Source: Puccinia triticina (lineage: Eukaryota; Basidiomycota; Pucciniomycetes; Pucciniales; Pucciniaceae). Taken from it: 64,000 bases of DNA. The stretch spans positions 1,984,001 through 2,048,000 of the forward strand of contig NC_070564.1 in the NCBI RefSeq assembly GCF_026914185.1. The letters are read 5' to 3'. How positions within the stretch are numbered: the first letter of the stretch is position 1; every line of letters starts with the position of its first letter. Both the position numbers and the translations under genes were made by a program. Shown here piece by piece: positions 56,493-64,000 of the stretch. The notes under the pieces are model-generated. The model searched no databases. It was not told where the DNA came from and worked only from the letters and a program-made list of their open reading frames with translations.

Positions 56493-59400
56493 TCAGGTTG
56501 ATCTCTTACTTGCTCTGTAGTTTCTCAGGTGAATAGGTCCATCTGGTATATTACTTTCTGGTAGCCATTCATCTCTATCCGCGGATAAGTTTTTATATCT
56601 GACCAAGTAGAGTCTGGTGTCTTTACCTTGTATTCTTTCTTTCTTGTCCTTCAAGATTTTATGTACTCTTAACTGTCCTGAGGGTGGAGTTTCTTCTATT
56701 GGGACAGGTTGCGGGGGGGGTAATTCTTCTTCCGGCCTGACTTTGTAAGGTTTGATCAGGCTCACAGGAAAGACAGGATGTTTCCTAGATAGTTCTTCAC
56801 TAAGAATGACTTCCACTGCGTTTTTACCATGCAATTGCTTAATGGTGAATGGTCCTATGAATGGAGGCTTAAGTTTTCTGCTACCACCTAAATTATTAAA
56901 ATTCACCGTGGATAATAGAACTTTTTCTCCAATCTTGAACTCCGGTTCCTTATGGCTTTTATCCCATCTTCCTTTGTTATATTCAACAGCATCATCTACA
57001 CACTTCCTGGCATGTTGGTGAGTTGAGTCCAGCATCTTTTTGAAGTCAAGAGCGGTAGGGTGCAGATGAGGTAATTTGTCATTAAGATTGTCTTTGGGCA
57101 TACGTGGGATCCATCCTCTTTCTAGTACATATGGAGCTACTTTAGTAGAGGAGTGTTTGCTACTATTGTATGCAATTTCAAGGGCTGGTAATAGGCTTAC
57201 CCAGTCGTGAGTGTATCCATCATGATTTTTAAATTCAAAACCAAAGGAGCAGAATCTGCGCAACATATCCTCCAGAGTCTGGATCATTCTCTCTGCTAAT
57301 CCATCCGTCTGGGGGTGATAAGCTGTAGAGAATGCCAGTTTAGTGCCTAGCATGTCGTGAAGGTTCCTCCAAAATTCTGAAGTGAATTTAGGATCTCTGT
57401 CACTAATGATAATCTTTGGAATTCCTACGTCAGCCATGATTCTATTCCAAAATAGCATAGCTACTTCCATAGCTGTGTCATCTTTGTGATTAGGGATGAA
57501 TCTGGCCCTCTTGGAAAACCTGTCTACAACAACCAGGACTGAGTTGTAAGAATAGGGTCCTCCTGGGGGCAGGCCTGTAACAAAATCCATATTGACTATT
57601 TCCCATTTCTCTGTGGGTTCTGCAATTTTCTGGAGTAATCCAAATCTTTTACCAGTCTGTTTGTTTCCTTTCTGGCACGCATCACAAGATTGGATATAAT
57701 CATGTACTTGTCCTTTCCAGTCAATCCACCACGCAGTTTGTTTGATTCTTTCCACTGTTCTCTCTTCAGAGAAGTGGCCAGAGTTCACATTATCATGGCA
57801 TTCCTTCAGGATGTCTTTGATTTGATCTTTATTACTTAGTACCAAAACACTAGAGTGTTTATGTCTGAAGTAAAGAAGTCCATCTAGCAACGTGAATTTT
57901 CCCAGTTTATAGTGTTGGGCTAAATTATCTGGTAAGCTAGCAATCAGTTCTGGTGGGCTATTGTCATTTCTCAAGATTTCAACCAATTGGAGGAGTTCAC
58001 TGTTCTCGTCATAGCTTTTCTGGACCAAGTCATAGAAAGCATTATCTAAGTCACAGGCATGTATCCCTAAGATTGGAAAAATGTCTTCATCCTCAGGGTC
58101 ATATGCTGGATTATCTGGGTTATTTGGCAAAGCCCATCTACTTAGACCATCTGCATTCTTATGTTTGGCTCCTGCTTTATGGATTATAGTCATATGTCCT
58201 CTGTACTGTTGTATTGCAATTTGCCATCTAAGCATATGTCTATTAGGAGTTTTCATATTCATGAGGGTCCTTACAGCGGTACAATCAGTGACTACTACGA
58301 AGTTAGACCCCTCCAAGTAGTAATGAAGTTTTTCTAAGGCCCACACCAGTGCTAGGCATTCCATTTGACTGGCGCCATATCTCTTTTCTGAGTTTTTTAT
58401 TTGTCTTGATATAAACAGAACAGGTTTTTCAACAGGTTTATCATCTATGACAAATTCTTGGTGTAATGCGGCACCCAGACCATCCAAGCAAGCATCAATG
58501 TACAATATAAAGGGTTTATTGTAGTCTGGTTGGGACAGTACGGGGGCAGATGTGACAAGCCTTTTAAGCTCTTCATAATCTTGCACTCTGTCATATGTCA
58601 TCTCAAAGATGGTGTCATTATTACATAGTGCATAAAGACTTTTACTTACATGGGCAAAGCTTGGTACATGTTGGCGGTAATAGCTGCAGAAACCTAGAAA
58701 TGACATCATTTCTAATTTATTCTGTGGCATAGAGTTAAGTAAGACAGAAGCTACTCTGTTCTGATCAATGGCTAAGGATAGTCCGGAAACTACACGTCCC
58801 AAGGCTTTAAGTTCCCCATATCCAAAGTTACACTTTTTAATGGACATCTTTAAACCTGCTTCTATGGCCTTGGACAGCACTAGGTTAATTTTCTCCAAAT
58901 GAGTTTCCCAATCATCAGAGTAAATTATAATGTCATCTATGTACACCATCATCCAACTTTGTCTGATGAAGGATCCAAATACAGAGTCCATCATCCTCTG
59001 GAAATGTGAGGGCGCATTTTTGATACCAAAGGGCATTCTTAGGTATTCAAAGATTCCTAGGTGGCAGATAATCCTGAGGTATTTTCTGCTTTCTGGGTCT
59101 ATAGGGATCTGGTGGAAACCTTTAAGCACATCCATAGTGGTGATGTACTTAGCTTTGGACAGGTTGTGCAAGGAGTGATCTATGCGGGGAATGGGATAAT
59201 AGTCAGGTCTAGTGTAATTATTAAGAGCACGGAAGTCTCCAACCATTCTAGATTTCTCATTATGCCACGCAATTATTACAGGTGTTGTAACTTCAACTTG
59301 CTCATTATGTCCTACTTTCCTTAAGACACCTAATTCCTGGAGCTCTTTGATGTGAGTTTCAAGAGCTTCTCTGGACTTGGGGCTTGAAGGATAGGGAGGC

Positions 59401-62400
59401 CTCCGTAGCTGAGGCGGATAAGGTTTGCTCACCGTGAGTTCTAGTTTCATGTCATGACCTTTAATATTACCAATGGGTTCTTCAGTAGTACAAAAGGCTT
59501 CTTTGTGCTTGAAACAAGATTTCAGAACATCAAGTTTTTGATCTTCCGTCAGGATTTCACTAACAGCAGCTTGGGACAAGTACTCTTCTTTAAAAGAGTG
59601 TAGTTCCTCTTGATACTTTACGTTATTAGTATTAAGCTGGTCCAGGAGCTTAATATTAATATTGCAAATCTGGAACTTTCTTTTCCAGTCTCCACCTATG
59701 GTGTAGAATCTGTCTTTACTTTGAAATATGTCTATTCCATACATGCAGAATGTATCATTACCCAAGATCAAGTAATTACACACAGCATCTTGTAAAACAA
59801 CAAACTCCACATTTAGTCTAAGGGAGCCCTTGGAGTGCGGGAAGATTAGTGGCATAACTACTACTCCTACTGGTTTCATAGCAGAATTGCAGCTGCTGAA
59901 CTTGGCTTTTGGCATGGGGAGCAAGTGATTTCCCCATTCTGGATAACAATCATCCAAGAAGGTACTACTGACACAGGAGCAGAAGGCGCCTATATCTAGC
60001 AGAGCTCTCAACTCTGAGTCACGGAACAAGACCGTGGTATAGCTGGTTTTACCCATAGTATAACTCATCCCTGATTCAGGTTTGTTGGTTAGTAATTTGG
60101 CGTCAGAAACATGGCCAACTTTCATAGAAGAGTCCCATTTTTGAGGTAAATTGGAGTCTCCATGAATGGAATTAATGGACAATTCATCACCAATATCAGC
60201 TTGGATTACGTGTATCCTAGGCTGGTCTTCGTCTGCAGGTTCAGTAGTAACAACCTCAAATTGAGATTGAGTATCTTCTTCACTGTCACAGTCCTCTTCT
60301 ACTTCCACATTGTTAATCCTTTTGCGTGGATTAGGACATTCAGGTTTTTTGTGGCCCTTTTCCCCGCAATTGTAGCATTCAGGGATTGCAGTCCTCTTCA
60401 CAGGGGGATCTCCTGTAGGAGGCTTGGGTGTTTCAGATTTGGGGAGATCTCTTTTTTCCGGAACACCATTTCTCACGTACTTTTTGTTAAGACCATTCAG
60501 TACTACAGTTTCATGCAATATACCTATAAATTTGGCTAGGTCTACATTCATATCACTGAGTCTGCATCTCATTAAGCTCTCAATTTGTCCTCTACATTGA
60601 TTAAGTAGTCTATCATTAACTTCTTCTTTAGATGGGTTGTTGTACATGCAATCTATCCTCTTTTTCTGGCGCAAGCACCATTCTGTGGCAGCTTCTTTGG
60701 TTGGGTCAAAGTAGTCTGTTTCAAAAGCTTGGCGCTTTTCAGTTCTCCAGATTCTGGTTCCCCATTCCTCTTTGATAAGCTCTTTCCATGCCTTCCAGCT
60801 TTGTTCACCTACCTCTTCTCCTTTGGTGATAAACCAATCTGCCGCCACACCCTCAAAGAGTCTAGGCATCCTGGAAATAACAGCTTCCTCATCTGCGCGG
60901 TAGGATCTTAACATATGATCAATGGTCCTGATAAAGTTCATATGATCATACTCTCCTTTGCCGTCAAACTTGGGCCAATCTTTGATTGGAGGCATTAACT
61001 TATTTATCTCAACCATGTCAAGGGTTCTGTAAGGAGTGTTCTGGCGTGGATTATTATTCTGGGGAGGAACAGAGTTACGCATAAAGGGGTTGTTATGTCT
61101 GGGAACCTCTGCTTGAGGAGTGTAGTGTGGTTCACACTGTTGTTTTCTCTCTTGATAAGCTTGGCTGCCATATGAGGCATTTTTGCCACACTCCTGGGCC
61201 ACTGGGGGAGGAGACTGATTATCACTAAGATAATTATTGGCACCCTTCAGATGTGGAGGAATGTCTCTCTGAGTACCATCACTGCATCTCAACTCAGGTA
61301 CGGGAGCGTAATTTTCCGCAATATGGGGAATATTACAAGGGGTTTGGACTTTGATGTCAGATGTTGATTTCAAATTCTTGATTTCCGCAGAAAGCGTAGA
61401 AATCTGAGACGTAAAATTCTCAGTGAGAGCCTGAATTTTCCCATCCATGTTAACATTGAGCTGTAAGATTAATTCCTTAATCTCAAAGTTCTCTGCTTTT
61501 TGTTTGGCAAAGTGTTCCTTTTCCAATCTGGTCACTATCTGATCAGCGGTAGAATTGAGCACGGCAGCAGAATTCCTGGAGTACTGTAAGATCTCAGACA
61601 CATCATACTTAGTGTCATGGGTGGTATTTTTGAGGCTCTCACAATCTTTTCCAATCTCAACAATAAGCTCACAATGCTTATTTGGCAACTCAAGGGGCAG
61701 TGGCCTCTCCAGTTTTTGGAGGACAGATAAAGTTCTCGAGTTAACAGCTTCTTTAATTTCTTTTAAGCTGTTATCAATACTATTTACAATAGATTTTAAA
61801 TTGGTTTTGCTATTATGATCTAAAGTGGAAAGGTTGACGTTGATAGCGTCGAGGGAGTCAAAAAGAGAAGTGAGTATACCAAGATCTAATCGATGTTCTT
61901 GTAGAGATTCGCTGCGATTTGAAGGAGGTCGGTCGTTCTCTTCCACCGAGCCGGGTCGTCGAAGTTGATCGAACTCGAGCTCGAACTGCGATTCTTGCCG
62001 CCTTCTATCTTCTTGAATTTCATCACCGTCTTCTTCGGCGGGGCTGGGAAGTGGAAGTTTTTCGCTTCCCAGGGGTTCCAGCCCTTGACGAGGGCCTCGA
62101 TTTCGTGGTTCTCCATGAGTTTCTGGAGGGCCTTCTGGGATTCTTGAGCCGTAGTGAGCAAAGCTCGCAGCCCGGCTGTCGCTCCGTCGTTCGCGATCGC
62201 TAGGTACTGCTTCCAAGTACTCACGTGCTCTCTGGCCCGGAGTTCGATCTGCTCCTCCTTCGAAAGGGTCTTGATTTCGGGAGTGATAGGGCGTGTACGG
62301 GTAGGAACCGATAAGCTGGGGGAAAGCTCGTCGATCTCGTCGATCTCCATAGCGGACTCGTTCGGCTCGGTCGGACAAGGGCCGTCCTTGGATTGAGGAG

Positions 62401-62582
62401 GGGTGTCGGATGGAGCCGGGGTGGAAGCCGGGGTAGCGGGCATCGGATCCTTGCGGGCGATCGTGGTCACCTGCATATTCTTGACCCGATCTTGTAGCTC
62501 CTTTGCCGCCGCGAGCTCGCGTTGGAGGCGGGAGTGGGCCTCGTAGTTCGGGACGAGTTGACCTAGTTTTGTTGTTGACCAT
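56493..62582 (-). CDS. gag-pol: Gag-Pol polyprotein (ORF2) of the young Ty3 element
   Basis: This is one uninterrupted frame of 2029 codons. Residues 1 to about 230 are Arg/Pro/Gly-rich and overlap ORF1 in another frame. Then come a coiled coil (about 230-430), a gag domain ([20 protein letters not shown]), and a zinc knuckle ([14 protein letters not shown], about 733). The protease has DIGA in place of DSGA/DTGA (about 861). RT follows (YIDDIIIYS, about 1214), then RNase H ([23 protein letters not shown]) and integrase ([20 protein letters not shown], about 1668; [25 protein letters not shown]). A chromodomain-like end closes it ([20 protein letters not shown], about 1975-2010). Its first ATG lies inside the third intron of ORF1. 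Translation may instead begin downstream or by a -1 shift from ORF1. Confidence 0.93.
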   Translation of the reverse strand: MVNNKTRSTRPELRGPLPPPTRARGGKGATRSGQEYAGDHDRPQGSDARYPGFHPGSIRHPSSIQGRPLSDRAERVRYGDRRDRRAFPQLIGSYPYTPYHSRNQDPFEGGADRTPGQRAREYLEAVPSDRERRSDSRAASFAHYGSRIPEGPPETHGEPRNRGPRQGLEPLGSEKLPLPSPAEEDGDEIQEDRRRQESQFELEFDQLRRPGSVEENDRPPSNRSESLQEHRLDLGILTSLFDSLDAINVNLSTLDHNSKTNLKSIVNSIDNSLKEIKEAVNSRTLSVLQKLERPLPLELPNKHCELIVEIGKDCESLKNTTHDTKYDVSEILQYSRNSAAVLNSTADQIVTRLEKEHFAKQKAENFEIKELILQLNVNMDGKIQALTENFTSQISTLSAEIKNLKSTSDIKVQTPCNIPHIAENYAPVPELRCSDGTQRDIPPHLKGANNYLSDNQSPPPVAQECGKNASYGSQAYQERKQQCEPHYTPQAEVPRHNNPFMRNSVPPQNNNPRQNTPYRTLDMVEINKLMPPIKDWPKFDGKGEYDHMNFIRTIDHMLRSYRADEEAVISRMPRLFEGVAADWFITKGEEVGEQSWKAWKELIKEEWGTRIWRTEKRQAFETDYFDPTKEAATEWCLRQKKRIDCMYNNPSKEEVNDRLLNQCRGQIESLMRCRLSDMNVDLAKFIGILHETVVLNGLNKKYVRNGVPEKRDLPKSETPKPPTGDPPVKRTAIPECYNCGEKGHKKPECPNPRKRINNVEVEEDCDSEEDTQSQFEVVTTEPADEDQPRIHVIQADIGDELSINSIHGDSNLPQKWDSSMKVGHVSDAKLLTNKPESGMSYTMGKTSYTTVLFRDSELRALLDIGAFCSCVSSTFLDDCYPEWGNHLLPMPKAKFSSCNSAMKPVGVVVMPLIFPHSKGSLRLNVEFVVLQDAVCNYLILGNDTFCMYGIDIFQSKDRFYTIGGDWKRKFQICNINIKLLDQLNTNNVKYQEELHSFKEEYLSQAAVSEILTEDQKLDVLKSCFKHKEAFCTTEEPIGNIKGHDMKLELTVSKPYPPQLRRPPYPSSPKSREALETHIKELQELGVLRKVGHNEQVEVTTPVIIAWHNEKSRMVGDFRALNNYTRPDYYPIPRIDHSLHNLSKAKYITTMDVLKGFHQIPIDPESRKYLRIICHLGIFEYLRMPFGIKNAPSHFQRMMDSVFGSFIRQSWMMVYIDDIIIYSDDWETHLEKINLVLSKAIEAGLKMSIKKCNFGYGELKALGRVVSGLSLAIDQNRVASVLLNSMPQNKLEMMSFLGFCSYYRQHVPSFAHVSKSLYALCNNDTIFEMTYDRVQDYEELKRLVTSAPVLSQPDYNKPFILYIDACLDGLGAALHQEFVIDDKPVEKPVLFISRQIKNSEKRYGASQMECLALVWALEKLHYYLEGSNFVVVTDCTAVRTLMNMKTPNRHMLRWQIAIQQYRGHMTIIHKAGAKHKNADGLSRWALPNNPDNPAYDPEDEDIFPILGIHACDLDNAFYDLVQKSYDENSELLQLVEILRNDNSPPELIASLPDNLAQHYKLGKFTLLDGLLYFRHKHSSVLVLSNKDQIKDILKECHDNVNSGHFSEERTVERIKQTAWWIDWKGQVHDYIQSCDACQKGNKQTGKRFGLLQKIAEPTEKWEIVNMDFVTGLPPGGPYSYNSVLVVVDRFSKRARFIPNHKDDTAMEVAMLFWNRIMADVGIPKIIISDRDPKFTSEFWRNLHDMLGTKLAFSTAYHPQTDGLAERMIQTLEDMLRRFCSFGFEFKNHDGYTHDWVSLLPALEIAYNSSKHSSTKVAPYVLERGWIPRMPKDNLNDKLPHLHPTALDFKKMLDSTHQHARKCVDDAVEYNKGRWDKSHKEPEFKIGEKVLLSTVNFNNLGGSRKLKPPFIGPFTIKQLHGKNAVEVILSEELSRKHPVFPVSLIKPYKVRPEEELPPPQPVPIEETPPSGQLRVHKILKDKKERIQGKDTRLYLVRYKNLSADRDEWLPESNIPDGPIHLRNYRASKRST

Positions 62583-63182
62583 TGTCAGCTACTGTACTTG
62601 GTTTGAGGAGAGGTTTGGTTTTTTTTTTTTGAAAGGGAAGGTTGGAACTTACTAGTGGTAGTCTTGTCAGCGGTTGAAGCTGTCGGGGCGGGAGTCGGGT
62701 TATCGACAGTAGTCTCGGCGGCTATGCTAGCAGACACTGTAGGGTAGATGAGATTAGATGGTGAGATCAGCTTTGAGTAAATAAGTTGATCGGGAGAATT
62801 GAGAGCTGTAGAAAAAAGGAACTTACTTTTGGCGCGGTATTTGGCGTCGTAGAAAGCTTTCTTTTTAGCTTTGGCTGCTCGGCGGTAGCGTTGGATCTTG
62901 AGGAGGGTATCGAGATCCTCTTCTTCGCGAATATGGGCGTGGTAGGCGGCGAGGATGATTTGTTCCTCGGGGGTGAGCTGTTCCCACGGGGTGGGTTGGT
63001 AGTCGCGGAGTGCGGCTTCTTTGCGCAGGCGCAGCAATTTCAGGTAATACTGAATTAATTCGGCGTTTTCCTGTAAATTCACTGGAAAAAAACACGCTAC
63101 AAAAGTCAGAAATTAGACTTAAAATTTTGTTTATATATTTTTGTAATTTTAGTTGAATTTTTGACGAAGAAAAAGACTAACT
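61886..63182 (-). CDS. Spliced ORF1 of the young Ty3 element, AUG formed by splicing
   Basis: Three phase-1 introns of 100, 90 and 90 nt (63181-63082, 62826-62737, 62652-62563; donors GTTAGT, GTAAGTTCC and GTAAGTTCC) join a leader ending in A to exons 63081-62827, 62736-62653 and 62562-61886. The first junction makes A|TG, the first AUG of the transcript, since the leader from 63417 has none. The product would be 338 residues: a helical, charged N-terminus ([20 protein letters not shown]), an acidic Pro-rich middle ([14 protein letters not shown]) and a helical end ([20 protein letters not shown]). It ends at TAG 61886. The last 680 bp overlap the ORF2 frame, which is also open. Exon boundaries are inferred from sequence only. 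Confidence 0.6.
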
Positions 63183-63402
63183 TGGATGAATTTTTAGGGT
63201 TTTTGGTTTGGTTTTGGCGTAGAAGGTAGAAAAAAAGGTGACTTTTTTGTCAGTTTTAATGTTTTTAAAGGCGTAAAAAAATTCAGAGAGTAGTGAAAAT
63301 ATTTTTAGGTATTTTTTAGAGTATATTTTGGAAATTTTTGACGTAGAAAATTTAAGATTTATAAGGGCTCTTTCTTTCAAATGAATTTGAAGGAAATTTC
63401 CC

Positions 63403-63415
63403 GGCCAGACCCCCA
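63403..63415 (-). promoter_or_regulatory. Primer binding site of the young Ty3 element
   Basis: Two bases inside the LTR the minus strand reads TGGGGGTCTGGCC, starting with the TGG that pairs with a tRNA 3' CCA. The tRNA was not identified. Confidence 0.6.
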
Positions 63416-63417
63416 AT

Positions 63418-64000
63418 TGTCAGCCTACGTGATGCCAAGGATATTATCCTTCTAGCTACACGTGGTGCAAAGCAAAAGATTAGAGTTATAAAACTCTAAG
63501 ACAAGGTTATAAGGGTTAATTCCAACGTAATTGTTGGGAATTATGGCGTAAGAATAAGGCAATTTGGGCCAATTTGGGCCAATTTGACGTAATGAAATGA
63601 ATATAATTAATTTTAAAGAGGGGCCTGATAAATCAGGGGTGTTTAATCCCTCTAGAATGAAGAACTGGGGCCTGTAAACAGGTGTGGTTTAAATCCCAGA
63701 AAGAAATGGCAGAGAATCTCAAGAGAAGGGGCTTAAACTTACTAGTATAAGACCCTAGAGGCACTTGAGGTTCTTCAGGCGTGAAGTTGGGCAGTTGGAG
63801 GCGCTCAGAGGAGGTAATCTTGAGGGCAGGGTGGTTACTGGGCAGCTTCAGGGCGGAAATTGGGGCTAAAAATCACGAAAGTAGGTATTTTACCTGGCAA
63901 ATCACAGGCTAATGAGGCTGTTGAAGGCGGGTAAAATTCTAATAGGTAATGTAAAGCTGGGGAATCTCCTTTTGGGCGGAGAAAGGGCCCTTTATATAGC
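63418..64000 (-). repeat. 5' LTR of the young Ty3 element (partial, window edge)
   Basis: It starts TGTCAGCC and matches 54764-55346 with one difference seen (near 63589 versus 54935). The window ends inside its TATA-like region. Confidence 0.93.

Larger units (their letters stand above)
54764..64000 (-). mobile_element. Young Ty3/gypsy element with 1.7 kb LTRs, right end beyond the window
   Basis: The left LTR is 54764-56428. The second LTR starts at 63418 and continues past 64000. Over the 583 bp visible in both, only one difference was seen, so insertion is very recent. On the minus strand: LTR, primer site, ATG-free leader, spliced ORF1, Gag-Pol ORF2, polypurine tract, LTR. It lies in the protease gene of the element at 52981. 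The left flank is AGCGG, but the matching TSD would be outside the window. Confidence 0.93.

Noticed and set aside
63177..63416. 79-codon frame in the leader of the young Ty3 element
   Set aside because: It has no ATG and is an A-rich untranslated leader.

Overview
The window looks like a repeat-dense stretch of a basidiomycete genome, most likely a rust fungus (Pucciniales). The evidence is short (45-100 bp) GT-AG introns, chromodomain Ty3/gypsy elements, a fungal Tnp2-type CACTA transposase and a Myb/SANT-like gene remnant of a kind common in rusts. No ordinary housekeeping gene, rRNA or tRNA gene was recognised. Almost everything is mobile DNA, and much of it is nested. Target-site duplications (TSDs) let the order of insertion be read directly. 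The organism assignment is an inference.

1-17.7 kb: low-coding DNA with two hypothetical ORFs, then a gag-only LTR retroelement (5.7-17.7 kb). Its gag frame was hit by a solo LTR (7259-7581, TSD GCAAG) and by a foldback element with 8-bp TSDs (7639-14764, TSD AAAATATA). That foldback element was itself hit by a 5.8 kb chromodomain Ty3 element (8107-13879, TSD GGTGT). The Ty3 element appears to prime reverse transcription from its own transcript, as Tf1 does.

17.7-22.9 kb: a hAT transposase remnant, a minisatellite-bearing element, and a foldback element (TSD TAATTAAA) inside a Harbinger-like foldback element (TSD TTA).

22.96-47.7 kb: a 24.7 kb CACTA-type element (ends CACTTCAACC, TSD TTG). 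It carries about 45 hairpin repeats at its left end, a Tnp2 transposase, a large low-complexity gene, a gene with six repeated SAP/HeH-like modules and an acidic repeat, and two apparent cargo genes on the opposite strand. One cargo gene is a clean five-exon, 204-codon gene with only phase-1 introns. The transposase gene is split by a 5.2 kb Ty1/copia element (31993-37241, TSD GATCC) with indistinguishable LTRs and a primer site matching the anticodon arm of initiator tRNA-Met. All three element genes carry lesions, so this copy is probably not autonomous.

47.7-52.2 kb: a Myb/SANT-like pseudogene. The CACTA element probably landed in its 3' part, and a solo LTR lies in its first exon. Next comes a hAT-type non-autonomous element (TSD GTGGCCGG) holding two LTRs, then a further LTR. 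Four LTRs of one family (7.4, 49.4, 51.2 and 52.0 kb) share a covarying stem-loop that ends exactly at a GT...AG intron-like spacer.

53-64 kb: the 5' part of a second chromovirus-like element (gag and protease). It is interrupted by a very young Ty3 element with 1665 bp LTRs that runs off the window. Its long Gag-Pol ORF overlaps a second, spliced ORF whose AUG appears to be created by splicing.
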